A DNA stretch of 64,000 bases from Sporosarcina sp. Marseille-Q4943 (GCF_943736995.1 NZ_OX031157.1:124001-188000), one strand, 5' to 3'; positions 50,127-61,608 are shown, counted from the stretch's first letter. A program made the numbers and translations. Notes: a model not told the origin generated them from the sequence alone.

Positions 50127-50762
50127 ATGACAATTCGATATCCGAACGGAAAAAAGTATGTTCCGGTACAACGCTCTGTCAGAGAGGATAATAAAAATCT
50201 TTCGTTCAGCAACCGGGGGAAAACATTAGAGGACGAATTGAACGAAACGAATGAATATTATTTATCCAACAATAAAGCCGTCATCCATAAGAAGCCAGTC
50301 CCTATCCAAATCGTACACGTGAAATATCCTGCCAGAAGTGCAGCTGTCATAACCGAAGCATATTTCCGATCTCCTTCCACAACTGACTATAATGGAGTTT
50401 GGAAAGGAAGATATATTGATTTTGAGGCAAAGGAGACGAAGAATACGACTTCCTTTCCGTTGCAAAATATTCATGAGCATCAGGTCGAGCATATGAAAAA
50501 AGTGACCGAGCAGGCAGGCATCGCGTTTCTGTTGGTGAAATTTACTGTTCTTGACCGATATTTCATCGTTCCCTACGAGTACTTCGAAAAAAAGTGGGAA
50601 AGAATGATAGCAGGAGGAAGGAAATCTATTACACTCTCTGAAATGGAAGAGATATCCATAGAGATTAACGCAGGTTACAATCCAAGGCTCGACTATTTGG
50701 CCGCTTTGGACATTCTATTGAAACCTGAATCAGATATGATTGAAAGGCAGGAAAACGTATGA
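50127..50762 (+). CDS. recU: Holliday junction resolvase RecU
   Basis: 211 residues. The nuclease core shows the conserved [11 protein letters not shown] and [23 protein letters not shown], with the Asp, Glu and Lys metal ligands, then [19 protein letters not shown] [14 protein letters not shown]. It resolves Holliday junctions in recombination and repair. The ATG at 50127 is placed by GAGGTGG. Its last 4 bases overlap ponA, the usual recU-ponA pair, so they are coupled. Confidence 0.96.
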   Translation: MTIRYPNGKKYVPVQRSVREDNKNLSFSNRGKTLEDELNETNEYYLSNNKAVIHKKPVPIQIVHVKYPARSAAVITEAYFRSPSTTDYNGVWKGRYIDFEAKETKNTTSFPLQNIHEHQVEHMKKVTEQAGIAFLLVKFTVLDRYFIVPYEYFEKKWERMIAGGRKSITLSEMEEISIEINAGYNPRLDYLAALDILLKPESDMIERQENV

Positions 50763-53419
50763 GTGATCAAACAAAATCCCGAGCAGCCCGACGCCAGCAG
50801 ATGGAGGCGGAACGGAAGCGCAGGAAGAATAAAAATCAGAAGAATGGCAGCAATATTGTCAAGAAGATAATTCTTGGTGTAATTGCCATAGGCTTTGCGA
50901 TATTAGTCGGCGGAGCAGGATTATTCGCTTACTATGCGAGTAGCGCGCCAGCACTTGATGAAAGTTTATTGAAGGATCCGCTCACGTCCGATATTGTCGA
51001 CCGAGACGGAAATGTGTTCATGAAATTCGGCGCCGAAAAACGGGAGTTCGTCCCTTTTGAAGATATACCGAAAGAGATGGAAGCTGCCGTCCTTGCAACA
51101 GAGGACGTCCGATTCTACAAACACCATGGAATGGACTTTTGGAGACTGGGCGGTGCTGTTTTAGCTAACTTCCAAAGCGGCTTCGGTTCGCAGGGAGCCT
51201 CCACTCTCACACAGCAAGTCATTAAGAACTCTTTCCTATCACATGAAAAGACATTGAAGCGGAAAGCCCAAGAAGCATGGCTCGCCTTTAAGCTTGAGAG
51301 AGAGTATTCAAAAGAACAGATTTTTGAAATGTATTTTAATAAAATCCTTATGTCCGGCAACATATACGGAATCGGAACAGCTGCTAGAGAATTCTATGGC
51401 AAGGATTTGGATGAGCTAGAGTTGCATGAAATGGCGTTGTTGGCAGGGATGCCTCAATCCCCTAACGGCTATAATCCGTTCAAAAATCCAGAGCGGGCCG
51501 AAAAACGCCGGAATACCGTTCTGACTCTAATGTACAAACATAAAAAGATAACGAAGGAACAGATGGAAGAGGCAAAAGCCATCCCAGTGACGGAAACACT
51601 CCTTCCCGAAGATCAACGCCAACAAAATAAGGATTCAAAGTATCTAGCTTATGTTGACATTGTATTGGATGAATTGGAAGCAGCCGGCATGATGGACGTC
51701 CTTTCAGAAGGTGTGACCATTCAGACAGCTTTAGATCCGGCAGCACAGCAATCAGTCGAAAAGGCGATCAACTCGCCGATCTATGAGTCGGATGAGATGC
51801 AGGCGGGCATGACCGTCCTGAATACGAAAACCGGGGAAATCGTTGCTATCGGCGGAGGTCGGAACTTTACCGGACGGAATTTGAACTTCGCTTCAGGCGA
51901 CAACCGTAGACAGCCTGGTTCGGTCATTAAACCGATCCTGTCTTACGGTCCTATTATCGAACACGATAGCTGGTCCACTGCACAAATCGTCGTCGACGAA
52001 CCTTATAAGTATAAGGGCACCAACACATCAGTCCGTAACGTTGATGGGAAATACCAGGGCCCGATTACGATAAGAGAAGCATTGTACCGTTCTAGGAATA
52101 TACCGGCCATTAAAGTATTCGAGGAAGTCGGAACGAAAAAGGCGAGTGATTTCGCAGGCAAACTTGGTCTTAAATATAAAGAATTGTATTCCTCGGATGC
52201 ACTCGGAGGAGGGACAAATGAGTTTTCAACAATTGAAATGGCAGGCGCCTATGCTCCTTTCGGCAATGGAGGCATTTATACAAAGCCGCATGCTGTCAAG
52301 AAAATTATTTTCCGCGATGGGAAAACACAGCGTAACTTGGCACCCGACCCTGTCACGGTCATGAAAGATTCAACAGCCTATATGGTGACGGATATTTTAC
52401 GCGACGTCACCACTTTAGGAACCGGAAAGACGGCGCATGTATCCGGATTGGATATGGCCGGAAAGACAGGTACGACAAACTATTCGTCAGATACAAAAAA
52501 CAAACATGGTATGAAGAATACAGATGTGCCGGATAGTTGGTTCACCGGTTATACGACGGAATATACAATTTCCGTTTGGGGTGGCTACAAAAACTATACG
52601 ACACCGATTACGACATATGACCGCGGTCGTTATGTGCCGCAAATCCTTTTCAGAACAGTCATGACCGATCTCGTGGCCGGAAAAAATACGCCGCGATTCA
52701 AAAAGCCAAGTTCTGTTGAAGAAGCGGTCATCGTTAAGGGTTCCAATCCAGCAATTCTGGCGAGCAATTCAACGCCTGATGCACTTAAGAGCACTGAACT
52801 GTTCGTAAGAGGAACGGTGCCGACAGAAATGGATGAAGAGGTTATTACTGAACTGCAAGCACCAGGCGGCTTGTCTGCACAATATGATGCAGAGACGAAC
52901 TCGGTCTCATTGAATTGGTCATACGACAATCCAGATGAATTTATGCTTCCGGAACCTGTGCAATTCGATGTATCCGTTGCAGTGGATGGCAGCGAACCAC
53001 AAAGTATGACAAAGACTTCCGAGCATGCCGTGACGTTCTCTGGAGTTGAATTGGGTCGCACGTACGTCTTCTACGTGACAGCTGTTTCTGGAGAAATCAA
53101 AAGCAGTCCAGCTTCCACTTCCCTGCTGATTGAAGGACAGACTGAAGATGACCCTGGTATGGAAGACGATCGTGAAGATGAAAATAATAACGGAAATAAT
53201 GACGGCAACAATGGAAATAACAATGGAAACTGGAACAATGGCAACAATGGAAATAACGGTAACAACGGAAATAACAATAACGGCAATAATAATGGCAACT
53301 CCGGAGACTCCGATAATACCGGAGACGGCTCCGGCACTCCGGGTGATGAAACGAGCGACCCAGGAACTGGCGGAGATGAAGGTTCCGGCGATGGAACTGA
53401 CGACGGCAGCAACAGATGA
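50759..53419 (+). CDS. ponA: Penicillin-binding protein 1 (class A)
   Basis: 886 residues. A short basic cytoplasmic tail ([18 protein letters not shown]), which GpsB binds, precedes one membrane helix (about 37-60). The glycosyltransferase domain has [12 protein letters not shown] and [12 protein letters not shown]. The transpeptidase domain has SVIK (RQPGSVIKP), the YRSRNIPA SxN-like motif and KTGTTN. A fibronectin type III domain follows near 710-800. The last 85 residues are Asn/Gly then Gly/Asp/Ser rich. It polymerises and cross-links peptidoglycan. Confidence 0.97.
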   Translation: MSDQTKSRAARRQQMEAERKRRKNKNQKNGSNIVKKIILGVIAIGFAILVGGAGLFAYYASSAPALDESLLKDPLTSDIVDRDGNVFMKFGAEKREFVPFEDIPKEMEAAVLATEDVRFYKHHGMDFWRLGGAVLANFQSGFGSQGASTLTQQVIKNSFLSHEKTLKRKAQEAWLAFKLEREYSKEQIFEMYFNKILMSGNIYGIGTAAREFYGKDLDELELHEMALLAGMPQSPNGYNPFKNPERAEKRRNTVLTLMYKHKKITKEQMEEAKAIPVTETLLPEDQRQQNKDSKYLAYVDIVLDELEAAGMMDVLSEGVTIQTALDPAAQQSVEKAINSPIYESDEMQAGMTVLNTKTGEIVAIGGGRNFTGRNLNFASGDNRRQPGSVIKPILSYGPIIEHDSWSTAQIVVDEPYKYKGTNTSVRNVDGKYQGPITIREALYRSRNIPAIKVFEEVGTKKASDFAGKLGLKYKELYSSDALGGGTNEFSTIEMAGAYAPFGNGGIYTKPHAVKKIIFRDGKTQRNLAPDPVTVMKDSTAYMVTDILRDVTTLGTGKTAHVSGLDMAGKTGTTNYSSDTKNKHGMKNTDVPDSWFTGYTTEYTISVWGGYKNYTTPITTYDRGRYVPQILFRTVMTDLVAGKNTPRFKKPSSVEEAVIVKGSNPAILASNSTPDALKSTELFVRGTVPTEMDEEVITELQAPGGLSAQYDAETNSVSLNWSYDNPDEFMLPEPVQFDVSVAVDGSEPQSMTKTSEHAVTFSGVELGRTYVFYVTAVSGEIKSSPASTSLLIEGQTEDDPGMEDDREDENNNGNNDGNNGNNNGNWNNGNNGNNGNNGNNNNGNNNGNSGDSDNTGDGSGTPGDETSDPGTGGDEGSGDGTDDGSNR

Positions 53420-53429
53420 TCACATAATG

Positions 53430-53472
53430 AAAAATAGCCGGAAGGGATTTAACCAATCCCTTCCGGCTATTT
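53430..53472. terminator. Bidirectional terminator between ponA and ypoC
   Basis: A perfect 19-bp stem (53430-53448 with 53454-53472) has a 5-nt loop, followed on the plus strand by ATTTTTT. Confidence 0.94.
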
Positions 53473-53810
53473 TATTTTTTCATTGCCAATCGGCTTACCG
53501 CTTTTTTCATCGCTTCTGTATACAATGCATCCAACTGAACGTATGCAAAATGCCCAGTTATCTTACTTCTGATGAATTGTAGCCGCTCTTTCCCGTTCAA
53601 CGGTTCAATTGATGATGTTATTTCTCCATGTACAGAAGAATCATCAGGCAAAAACGCACCGAGCATTGCAGAATAATTATCAATTGCCTTTTCCATCATA
53701 TTAATTGCTCGGGAATCCTTTTGCTCATAGGCTTCCTCAATCTTTTCTTTCATGGTCAACCAATTGTTCCAGAAAGAATAAAGCGTTTCCTTCTCAACTG
53801 AATTATGCAA
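53472..53810 (-). CDS. ypoC: YpoC-like protein
   Basis: 112 residues, helical and soluble. The pattern FWNNWLTMKEKIEEAYEQKD and LPLNGKERLQFI-like EPLNGKERLQFI, ending GHFAYVQLDALYTEA, fits B. subtilis YpoC, encoded between ponA and nth there too. The function is unknown. The start overlaps the end of nth by 8 bp, so it is translated in the dnaD-nth-ypoC operon. Confidence 0.85.
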   Translation of the reverse strand: MHNSVEKETLYSFWNNWLTMKEKIEEAYEQKDSRAINMMEKAIDNYSAMLGAFLPDDSSVHGEITSSIEPLNGKERLQFIRSKITGHFAYVQLDALYTEAMKKAVSRLAMKK

Positions 53811-54453
53811 TGCCTTTCATCCGTTTCTTCCCTTCCCTGCACAACGGGAGGAGCGGACATTCACCGCATGCTGGATTTTGGGCTTTGCAATGATACCTTC
53901 CAAAGAAAATGATTTGATGGTGCGTATCCGTCCATTTTTCCCTAGGCGTCCAGCGCATGATTTTCTCTTCCACCACGAGAGGAGAGTCTTTCCATCGATT
54001 CATACCTAGTCGTTTGGCGACCCGCTCGACGTGTGTATCGACAGCCATTGCCGGGATGCCGAACGCATTGGAAACGACGACATTTGCCGTTTTTCTTCCA
54101 ACTCCGGGAAATGTCGTGAGCAAATCTCGATCAGCCGGCACTTCTCCATCAAACTTTTCCAGGAGGAGGGCACACAATGCTTGAATGTTCTTCGCCTTAT
54201 TCCGATACAAACCGATTGAACGAATATCGTCTTGCAGTTCTTCAATATCGACTGCCAAATAATCTTCGGGTTTTTTATATTTTTGGAACAAATCCGCGGT
54301 TACACGGTTCACGAGTACATCCGTACATTGAGCGGAGAGCAATGTGGCGACGAGCAGCTCAAAAGCATTTTCGTGCACCAGCTCACAATGAGCATCAGGA
54401 AACATCTCCCCGAATTGTTCGAGACAATATTCCCATTGTTTCTTCGTCAACAT
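53803..54453 (-). CDS. nth: Endonuclease III
   Basis: 216 residues. The helix-hairpin-helix and catalytic segment FPGVGRKTANVV includes the lysine; the catalytic Asp is in AVDTHVERVAKRLG. The C-terminal iron-sulfur cluster motif C-x6-C-x2-C-x5-C is complete (CKAQNPACGECPLLPLC). It removes oxidised pyrimidines and cuts at abasic sites. The ATG at 54453 follows AGGTGAT. It lies 10 bp after dnaD in the same operon. Confidence 0.96.
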   Translation of the reverse strand: MLTKKQWEYCLEQFGEMFPDAHCELVHENAFELLVATLLSAQCTDVLVNRVTADLFQKYKKPEDYLAVDIEELQDDIRSIGLYRNKAKNIQALCALLLEKFDGEVPADRDLLTTFPGVGRKTANVVVSNAFGIPAMAVDTHVERVAKRLGMNRWKDSPLVVEEKIMRWTPREKWTDTHHQIIFFGRYHCKAQNPACGECPLLPLCREGKKRMKGIA

Positions 54454-54463
54454 ATGCAATCAC

Positions 54464-55171
54464 CTATTCCCGTTCTTCCAGCCAATTATAAAAAGGAACC
54501 TTCTTTACGACAGTCTCCTGATTTTGAACTGGACGCATCATTGATGTCCTGAACGACCTGGATTGCTTTTCCACGTCATTCAACGTTCTCACTCTTTTCT
54601 TCTTCCATTCAAACAGAATCCGATCAATATAACGCAAGCTAAGTTTTTGGGCAAGTACGGCCTCTTTCAATGCCGCCTTGATAATCTGGACAGCATGTCC
54701 ATCCTCATCCAGCCACATTGTAATCGTTTCGCATTCCATTGGAGATAAGAGACGGCCGAATTCCTGCTCGAACAACGTGAAGATTTCACCTTCTTCATCC
54801 TTGTCCTTCCTATCTTCCTCTACATTCTTTTCAGCTAGCACAATATTCACAAGCCTGTTCCATAACGGCTGCATCGAAAATTGTTCGTATAGTACTCCAT
54901 TTTCATCCTGGCCCTGTTGGATCTCCAATAATCCACGTTGCATGAAACGTTGTAAGATTTCGGACACTTCATTCTCGGTTAAATGCATGCGTGCAGCTAG
55001 ATCGTATGGTGTAGGGAATTGCGAACCACCCGCCTGAAATGCACACATATGAAGCAGAAGTATTGCATCTACATCTTTTATATCCAACGCTTTATAGTGC
55101 TGAAAAAAGAGCTGGGGAATAGTGACATTCCCCTGCTCAATCCAAATACGGAGCCGTTCTTCATCTTGCAT
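54464..55171 (-). CDS. dnaD: DNA replication protein DnaD
   Basis: 235 residues. The N-terminal winged helix (IPQLFFQHYKALDIKDVDAILLLHMCAF) is followed by the DnaB_2 domain (FEQEFGRLLSPMECETITMWLDED) and the conserved YIDRILFEWKKKRVRTLNDV (YxxxIxxxW). It acts in helicase loading at oriC and at restart sites, as in B. subtilis. The ATG at 55171 follows GAGGTG at 6-nt spacing; an ATG seven codons upstream lacks a site. Confidence 0.95.
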   Translation of the reverse strand: MQDEERLRIWIEQGNVTIPQLFFQHYKALDIKDVDAILLLHMCAFQAGGSQFPTPYDLAARMHLTENEVSEILQRFMQRGLLEIQQGQDENGVLYEQFSMQPLWNRLVNIVLAEKNVEEDRKDKDEEGEIFTLFEQEFGRLLSPMECETITMWLDEDGHAVQIIKAALKEAVLAQKLSLRYIDRILFEWKKKRVRTLNDVEKQSRSFRTSMMRPVQNQETVVKKVPFYNWLEERE

Positions 55172-55205
55172 GCCGAACACCTCACTATTCATAAATCTGC
55201 TGTCC

Positions 55206-56501
55206 TTACGGATAAAGACGATTCAAGAGACGTGGGAACGGAATCGTTTCGCGTACGTGTTCAACTCCGGAAATCCACGCCACTGTCCGTTCCAATCCTA
55301 GCCCGAAGCCGGAATGTGGAACAGCACCATATTTACTTAACTCTAAATACCATTCATAAGCGGATTCATCTAGATTATGCTCTTGGATGCGTTGTTTCAT
55401 CAATTCATAATCATAAATACGTTCTGAACCGCCAATAATTTCCCCATAGCCTTCAGGAGCGATCAAATCAGCGCAAAGGACGACATCGTCGCGATCCGGG
55501 TGCGGCTGCATATAGAATGATTTAATATCTTTTGGATAATTTGTAATAAAGACAGGCATATCAAAGCTTTCGGCAATCGCAGTTTCATGCGGCGCACCGA
55601 AGTCGTCGCCCCATTCGATATCATCAAAGCCTTTTTCGTGTAGGAACTTGATTGCGTCATCATAAGTGATGCGCGGGAATGGCGCCTGGATTTTTTCAAG
55701 TTTCGAAACATCCCTGCCAAGCCGCTCGAGTTCCAATGGGCAGTTTTGCAAGACGGACTGGACAATATGCGAAACATATTGCTCTTGGATTTCCAAGCTT
55801 TCTTCGTGTTGCACGAAAGCCATTTCAGGTTCGATCATCCAGAATTCGATCAAATGGCGGCGTGTTTTCGATTTTTCCGCACGGAACGTCGGACCGAAAG
55901 AAAACACTTTTCCAAGAGCCATTGCGGCTGCTTCCAAATAGAGCTGCCCGGATTGGGATAAATAAGCGTCTTCATCGAAGTATTTCGTATGGAATAGTTC
56001 CGTAGTTCCTTCAGGCGAAGAGCCCGTCAAAATAGGAGGATCAATTTTAACAAAACCGTTCATATGGAAGAATTCATATGTGGAACGGATGATTTCATCC
56101 CGAATTTTCATGATGGCGTGCTGTTTACGAGACCGAAGCCATAAATGACGGTTATCCATCAAAAATTCAGTTCCATGCTCCTTCGGTGTGATTGGATAAT
56201 CGACTGCTTCGTGAATGATTTCAATATCTTTCACTTGCAGTTCAACACCGAATGAAGAACGTTCATCTTCCGTCACTTCTGCTGTGACATAAAGCGACGA
56301 TTCCTGGTGGATTGATTTTGCTTTGGCAAAAATTTCCTCGCCTACAACATCTTTGACGACAACTCCTTGGACAAACCCTGAACCATCTCGAAGTTGTAGG
56401 AAAGCGATTTTGCCGCTTGATCTTTTATTCGATAGCCATGCTCCGATCCGGACAGTTTCGCCTACGTGATCAGGCATTTCGTGAATCATGATTGTTTTCA
56501 T
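55206..56501 (-). CDS. asnS: Asparaginyl-tRNA synthetase
   Basis: 431 residues, class IIb. An N-terminal OB fold ([24 protein letters not shown]) precedes the catalytic core with motif 2 ([21 protein letters not shown]) and motif 3 ([17 protein letters not shown]). It charges tRNA-Asn. GGAGG lies just before the ATG. It follows aspB by 19 bp, as in B. subtilis, so asparagine charging and aspartate formation are expressed together. No T-box leader is seen. Confidence 0.96.
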   Translation of the reverse strand: MKTIMIHEMPDHVGETVRIGAWLSNKRSSGKIAFLQLRDGSGFVQGVVVKDVVGEEIFAKAKSIHQESSLYVTAEVTEDERSSFGVELQVKDIEIIHEAVDYPITPKEHGTEFLMDNRHLWLRSRKQHAIMKIRDEIIRSTYEFFHMNGFVKIDPPILTGSSPEGTTELFHTKYFDEDAYLSQSGQLYLEAAAMALGKVFSFGPTFRAEKSKTRRHLIEFWMIEPEMAFVQHEESLEIQEQYVSHIVQSVLQNCPLELERLGRDVSKLEKIQAPFPRITYDDAIKFLHEKGFDDIEWGDDFGAPHETAIAESFDMPVFITNYPKDIKSFYMQPHPDRDDVVLCADLIAPEGYGEIIGGSERIYDYELMKQRIQEHNLDESAYEWYLELSKYGAVPHSGFGLGLERTVAWISGVEHVRETIPFPRLLNRLYP

Positions 56502-56520
56502 GTAAGTACCTCCGTGACTA

Positions 56521-57714
56521 TTATTCTTTCCAGTTTGCTTCTACATATGACCGGATGCGTCTAACCGCTTCCTCCAACAAGTCGATCGATGTCGCATATG
56601 ACAATCGGATCGTTTCAGGTGAACCGAAGCCGGACCCCGGTATGACCGCCACTTTCGCTTCTGTCAAAAGCGCAGACGCGAAGTCATCCACATTTGTAAA
56701 ACCGGTTTTCTCCATTGCCTCTGTTACTTCCGGCAACAAATAGAAAGCGCCTTGCGGTTTCACGACTGTAAAGCCAGGAATCGCTGCGAGCTGAGGGTAA
56801 ATACGCTCGAGTCTGGACTCAAAATCCTTCCTCATGTTTTCCACGGCATCTTGAGGACCATTATACGCTTCAATCGTAGCGTATTGTGATGTCGTAGTCG
56901 GATTGGATGTGGAGTGACTCGCCAAATTCGTCATTGCGCTGACAACTTCCGCGTCACCTGCGATATATCCGATCCTCCAGCCAGTCATTGAATGGGATTT
57001 GGACACTCCGTTAATAATGAACGTCCGCTTTTTCGCATCATCAGAAAGCTGTGCAATTGAAACATGTTTCTCTCCGCCGTAAATCAGTTTTTCATAGATT
57101 TCATCCGAAATGACCCAAATATCCTTTTCTTGACAAACTTCCGCGATTTGTTGAAGTTCATCTCTAGAATAGATCATGCCTGTCGGGTTTCCTGGAGAAT
57201 TGATAATGACCGCTTTCGTTTTAGACGTAATTGCATTGCGGATTTGATCAGCAGTCACCTTGAACTGTGATTCTGATGTTGCTTCAACGAATACAGGAAC
57301 ACCTTCAGCAAGCTTCACCTGTTCAGGATAACTTACCCAATACGGAGTCGGAATGATGACTTCATCGCCTGGGTCAAGCAAAACTTGGAACAGTGTATAT
57401 AAGACATGCTTCGCACCGATGCCGATCATAATTTCCTGCCTGGAGTACTCCAATTGCTGATCCTTTTTCAATTTGGCAATAACAGCATCCTTCAAAGCGG
57501 GAAGTCCTCCGGATGGAGTGTATTTCGTCTTGCCTTCTACCATGGATTTGTAAGCCGCTTCCAAAATGTTTTCAGGCGTATTGTAATCGGGCTCACCTGC
57601 ACCTAATCCGATGACGTCGATGCCCGACTCCTTCATCTCTTTCGCTTTCGCCGTAATGGCAAGGGTTGTGGATGGTGATAACGTACTCACTCTTGCTGCT
57701 AATTTCTTTGTCAA
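56521..57714 (-). CDS. aspB: Aspartate aminotransferase
   Basis: 397 residues, fold type I PLP enzyme. The PLP lysine is in [28 protein letters not shown] and the final RLSYATS (substrate Arg) are in place. It interconverts aspartate and 2-oxoglutarate with oxaloacetate and glutamate. TTG at 57714 is the likely start, since GGGAG lies 8 nt before it and the family begins K-L-A-x-R-V; the ATGs upstream have no such fit. Confidence 0.95.
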   Translation of the reverse strand: MTKKLAARVSTLSPSTTLAITAKAKEMKESGIDVIGLGAGEPDYNTPENILEAAYKSMVEGKTKYTPSGGLPALKDAVIAKLKKDQQLEYSRQEIMIGIGAKHVLYTLFQVLLDPGDEVIIPTPYWVSYPEQVKLAEGVPVFVEATSESQFKVTADQIRNAITSKTKAVIINSPGNPTGMIYSRDELQQIAEVCQEKDIWVISDEIYEKLIYGGEKHVSIAQLSDDAKKRTFIINGVSKSHSMTGWRIGYIAGDAEVVSAMTNLASHSTSNPTTTSQYATIEAYNGPQDAVENMRKDFESRLERIYPQLAAIPGFTVVKPQGAFYLLPEVTEAMEKTGFTNVDDFASALLTEAKVAVIPGSGFGSPETIRLSYATSIDLLEEAVRRIRSYVEANWKE

Positions 57715-57763
57715 CTGAATCGCTCCCTTTTGTCCCATCATCTATCGAACGGAACCTCTTCTT

Positions 57764-58243
57764 TTAGAGGTTTAGAATCCGTTTCCACCATTCTCCGTTC
57801 TCAAAAAAGACATACACATAATTTAATTTGCCATTGTCACCTTTAAATGCGACTTCCCATACAGGATGGCCATCTTCCAAGCCAAGGGCCACATGAAGGA
57901 TCTTCTCCACTGAAAGCTCTGCTTTAACTGTCTCGATTGCAGCCTGAGCTCCAATGCCATCTTTCATTTCTACTTCATCGAGGATCTCTCCTGTTTTCCC
58001 TTCAATGAAAACCGCTTTCTCATTGCCTTCGCCATCTTTGCCAAAAACGGTCACCATCGAAACGGTCCCATTGTAAATGTCTGTGCGATCAACGGATGTC
58101 AACGCACCAGACTTCAACGCATCCGATTCCGCTTTCTGTCGGGCATCCGCAAATGGTCCATTGGCATTGTAAAAAACGATGACAGTAATGATAAGTGATA
58201 ATGCTAAAAGGAAAGCTGCGATGAATTTGACCCAATTCATCAT
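57764..58243 (-). CDS. tseB: TseB/YpmB membrane-anchored PepSY-like protein
   Basis: 159 residues. One N-terminal membrane helix (about 6-28) anchors an outer domain of two PepSY-like halves (AVFIEGKTGEILDEVEMKDG and KLNYVYVFFENGEWWKRI). B. subtilis TseB (YpmB) supports cell elongation through PBP2A and affects teicoplanin sensitivity. An ATGATG pair follows GGAAGTGA; the first ATG is used. It lies between dinG and aspB on the same strand, as in B. subtilis, without the ypmA gene. Confidence 0.9.
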   Translation of the reverse strand: MMNWVKFIAAFLLALSLIITVIVFYNANGPFADARQKAESDALKSGALTSVDRTDIYNGTVSMVTVFGKDGEGNEKAVFIEGKTGEILDEVEMKDGIGAQAAIETVKAELSVEKILHVALGLEDGHPVWEVAFKGDNGKLNYVYVFFENGEWWKRILNL

Positions 58244-58312
58244 TAGTCTCACTTCCTATACACTTAACTGCAAATCGGAAATGCTTTACGCATCCCACTT
58301 ACTATTGAATTC

Positions 58313-61090
58313 CTATTTATTATAACAATCTTCGAGCTCATTCACCATATGTTCCAATGACACTTTCTGAACCGGGACAGCAGGCAATGCATCCAAAAAA
58401 CGTTTCCCATAAGATTTTGTATCGATCCGCCTATCCAATATGATGAAGAAGCCCCTGTCTCCCGACGAACGGATCAATCGTCCGAACCCTTGCCTGAACC
58501 TCAAAATGGCTTCCGGCAAGGACAAATCGGTAAAGGGATTTGATCCACTTGCGGCAAGTCTAGCAGCCCTCGCCTTGAAGACGACTTCATCAGGCGAAGA
58601 AAATGGCAGTCTGACAATGATGACCGCAGACAATGCCTCACCAGGAACATCGACGCCTTCCCAGAAGCTGTTTGTACCAAACAGTATCGACTTACCGAAC
58701 TGACGGAACGATTTCAATAGTTTCATCCGGCTACCTGAGCTGACCCCTTGCGCAATAAGGGCATAGTCATTCAATAATTCACTTTCCAAAATCAACTCAT
58801 ACGTTTTGCGAAGCATATCTTGTGAAGTGAACAGGACGAACAGCCTGCCGCCTGTCGCAATGACGGTTTGGACTACAGCGTCCGCTACCGCTTCAATGTA
58901 GTCGGTTTGCGATACATGTTGGATGGATGGCATATCTTCGACAATGAATATCCCCGCATTGTCGTAGAAATGGGATGGGGCATCGAATGTCAAAAGAGGT
59001 ATATCGTCCGCTATCCCTAGCTGCCTCGCAACAAACCGTTCATCTTTGTTGATCGTCATCGTCGCCGACGTCCAGATAATCCCGATCTTTTCATCTTTTA
59101 AGCTTGAAATGAATTCCTTCGTAATTACGGACCCTTCGACGGGGCTTTTAACGACATTCAAGCTGCCGGGCAAACTCCGTTTATCCTTTTCAATCCAAAC
59201 GGTGAAATTTTCCGTTTCGTCGTCCAAGAATATTTCAACCCATTCTCCGGCTTTTATTTTTAATTCTCTCAGCCAATAATCCCATTCGGATAAAAATGCC
59301 TGTTCTTTCAGCGTCATTCTTTCTCTAAAAGGCTCCAAACGTGAGCTGACTGTTTGGATGCATTGTATATATCCATTCATTTTTTCAGCCATTTGCGAAA
59401 AAAGAAGGTCATTGCCGGCTAATTCATCGAGACCGAAAATCACCCGGTTCCCTTGCTGGCCACCACTTGCTATTGGTCGATGGTTCGACAACACTGATGC
59501 GACGCTGTCAAATACATTCGTGAATTGCTCAAAGGAGACTGTGAGCTTTCCGAACACCTGATTTCCATAATTGCAATACTTCTTATGAAGTTTCATGATC
59601 TGATGTAGAAGTTGACCATCCGCATCCGAGCCGAGCTGCCCCATGACATACTTCCAATTCATATAGGAAAGGACCGTCTCCTTGGAATTGGCAGCTGTGT
59701 GAATGAATTGATGAGCTTCGTCAATGATCAGACCAGAAAAGTTATTCAATGTCCTTTGTGCACGAGTGGAATCTGACAAAAGCATCGAATGGTTCGTAAT
59801 GATGAGATTGGAGTGGCTGCAAGCGTCCATCACCCTTTGATGGTAATCCGCTATTTTTTCATCATCCTTCATTCGATTGTTCCGTTTGCGAATCCTGTCG
59901 ATGAATAACTGTCCTCCGCCGGAGACATTCAGTTCATTGACATCGCCGGTTTCCGTATCGGTCAGCCAGACAAGGATCTGCATGATTGTAAACGTTTCAT
60001 CATACGATTCGTCCGTAATCCTCAATAATTCCTCAAACTTGCCTAGCGAAATATACTGCTCCCTCCCTTTCAGGACGGTTGCAGTGCATTCGATGCCAAG
60101 CATTTTCCGGATACGCTCCACTTCATCCTCCAAAATCTTATCGACGAGATGATTAGTGAACGTACTGATGACGACTGGCTTTCCCGTTTGAAAGGAATGG
60201 ATGGCTGCCGGCAACAAATAACCGACCGTCTTCCCTACACCTGTTGGGACTTCGGCAACTGCCTCAGAGTGTAACGACAAAGTTTCCCATACAGCATCCA
60301 TGTAAGCCAATTGGGATTTCCGGTACTCGAAGGATGGATAGCCTTTCTTCAACAGGGCGATTTTTTCGTCTTCCATAACCGGATATTGACAACGTCCCGT
60401 CACGACTCCCGTTAGTTTCTTCACATTACGGTATGGAATTCCCCTGAATAAAGGAAGTTTCACACTTCCTTTCGATGTTCGGACATGCTTCAGTGCTTCA
60501 TAAATAAGCGTCGAAATGTCGGAGCGCAACGAGAATGACCGTCTATGCAACAAGTTCAATGTCTCTTCCGGCAAAGTCCGAAGTTTGGACAAAGCAGTGA
60601 GCAGTAGATTCGCTGTTGCTTCTGCATCATCATCCGCTCTATGTGCAGCAGGAAGTTCTATATCCAAGTCCTCCGCCAAGTCTTGTAGACGATAGCTTGA
60701 AGAGGACGGGAACAGAATTTTGGATAACTCGACAGTATCAATCTTCTTTCCAGACCAACCGGCCACTTTGCATCGCTTAAATTCACTTTGCAAAAACGAC
60801 AGGTCAAAATCAGTATTATGCGCAACAAATACAGTCCCCTGCAACATATCGGAGACTTCTTGTGCTATCTCTTCGAATGTTGGCGCGGACAGCACTTCTT
60901 CATCCGTAATTGCTGTCAATTGTTGGATGAAAACGGGTATTTCACGTTCCGGATTCACAAATCGGGCATACTTGTGCGTTATCGTTCCATTTTCAATGAA
61001 AACGATTGCGATTTGTATAATCCGATCCCCTCTTGAAGGGGAATGTCCAGTCGTCTCCAAGTCAACGACTGCATATGTACTGTTATCCAT
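58313..61090 (-). CDS. dinG: DinG: 3'-5' exonuclease fused to XPD-like helicase
   Basis: 925 residues. An N-terminal DnaQ-like exonuclease (about 1-170) has VDLETTGHSP, AHNTDFDLSFLQ and HRADDDAEATANL, the DEDDh set. The helicase follows with EVPTGVGKTVGYLLP (Walker A), IIDEAHQF (DEAH) and RFRQGFGRLIRS. I see no clear four-Cys cluster, as in B. subtilis DinG, which acts as an exonuclease. The start ATG lacks a strong site, GGAAG being 11 nt away. A terminator separates it from panD upstream. Confidence 0.94.
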   Translation of the reverse strand: MDNSTYAVVDLETTGHSPSRGDRIIQIAIVFIENGTITHKYARFVNPEREIPVFIQQLTAITDEEVLSAPTFEEIAQEVSDMLQGTVFVAHNTDFDLSFLQSEFKRCKVAGWSGKKIDTVELSKILFPSSSSYRLQDLAEDLDIELPAAHRADDDAEATANLLLTALSKLRTLPEETLNLLHRRSFSLRSDISTLIYEALKHVRTSKGSVKLPLFRGIPYRNVKKLTGVVTGRCQYPVMEDEKIALLKKGYPSFEYRKSQLAYMDAVWETLSLHSEAVAEVPTGVGKTVGYLLPAAIHSFQTGKPVVISTFTNHLVDKILEDEVERIRKMLGIECTATVLKGREQYISLGKFEELLRITDESYDETFTIMQILVWLTDTETGDVNELNVSGGGQLFIDRIRKRNNRMKDDEKIADYHQRVMDACSHSNLIITNHSMLLSDSTRAQRTLNNFSGLIIDEAHQFIHTAANSKETVLSYMNWKYVMGQLGSDADGQLLHQIMKLHKKYCNYGNQVFGKLTVSFEQFTNVFDSVASVLSNHRPIASGGQQGNRVIFGLDELAGNDLLFSQMAEKMNGYIQCIQTVSSRLEPFRERMTLKEQAFLSEWDYWLRELKIKAGEWVEIFLDDETENFTVWIEKDKRSLPGSLNVVKSPVEGSVITKEFISSLKDEKIGIIWTSATMTINKDERFVARQLGIADDIPLLTFDAPSHFYDNAGIFIVEDMPSIQHVSQTDYIEAVADAVVQTVIATGGRLFVLFTSQDMLRKTYELILESELLNDYALIAQGVSSGSRMKLLKSFRQFGKSILFGTNSFWEGVDVPGEALSAVIIVRLPFSSPDEVVFKARAARLAASGSNPFTDLSLPEAILRFRQGFGRLIRSSGDRGFFIILDRRIDTKSYGKRFLDALPAVPVQKVSLEHMVNELEDCYNK

Positions 61091-61180
61091 TCAATCATCA
61101 ACTTCCTGTAATGAATACTACAGCAGATTGTATCATATTCCGCAGCTCGATTGCTCAATTAGGTGTCGATGATCGTAAAA

Positions 61181-61221
61181 AATGCTGATGAAGGAAATTT
61201 GTATTCCTCCATCAGCGTATT
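61181..61221 (-). terminator. Terminator of panBCD
   Basis: A long stem AATGCTGATG(A)AGGAA/TTCCTCCATCAGCGTATT, with mismatches, is followed by TTTTTTACG on the minus strand, 7 bp after the panD stop. Confidence 0.9.
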
Positions 61222-61227
61222 ATCGAG

Positions 61228-61608
61228 TCAGGCAATGATGCCTGGCGCTTCTTTAATCACTTCTTTGATCCTATTCTTATCATCCATGAGGAGTACTGTC
61301 GGTTGATGGCCACGAGCCTCTTCTTCCGATACATAGACGTATGAAATGATGATGACAATATCGCCTTCTTGAACCAATCTCGCTGCTGCTCCATTGACAC
61401 AAACGACTCCGCTGCCCCGCTCGCCTGCAATAATATACGTTTCAAAACGAGCCCCATTATTGTTATTGACAATATGGACTTTTTCATTTGGAAGCATGCC
61501 CGCCGCATCCAGCAAGTCGCTATCGATCGTAATGCTGCCTACATAATTCAAATTCGCTTCCGTCACAGTGGCGCGGTGTAATTTACTGTTCATCATCATT
61601 CTGAACAT
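61228..61608 (-). CDS. panD: Aspartate 1-decarboxylase
   Basis: 126 residues. It makes beta-alanine from aspartate for pantothenate. The self-cleavage site Gly24-Ser25 is in [10 protein letters not shown]; Ser25 becomes the pyruvoyl group. [18 protein letters not shown] is the family N-terminus, so the ATG at 61608 is used. It begins inside the panC 3' end, overlapping by 26 bp, and is last in panBCD. Confidence 0.97.
   Translation of the reverse strand: MFRMMMNSKLHRATVTEANLNYVGSITIDSDLLDAAGMLPNEKVHIVNNNNGARFETYIIAGERGSGVVCVNGAAARLVQEGDIVIIISYVYVSEEEARGHQPTVLLMDDKNRIKEVIKEAPGIIA

Noticed and set aside
53130..53582. 150-codon frame on the plus strand within the ponA tail
   Set aside because: It is a frame-shifted reading of the Asn/Gly repeats, rich in Met/Thr/Ile, and runs into the terminator and the opposite gene.
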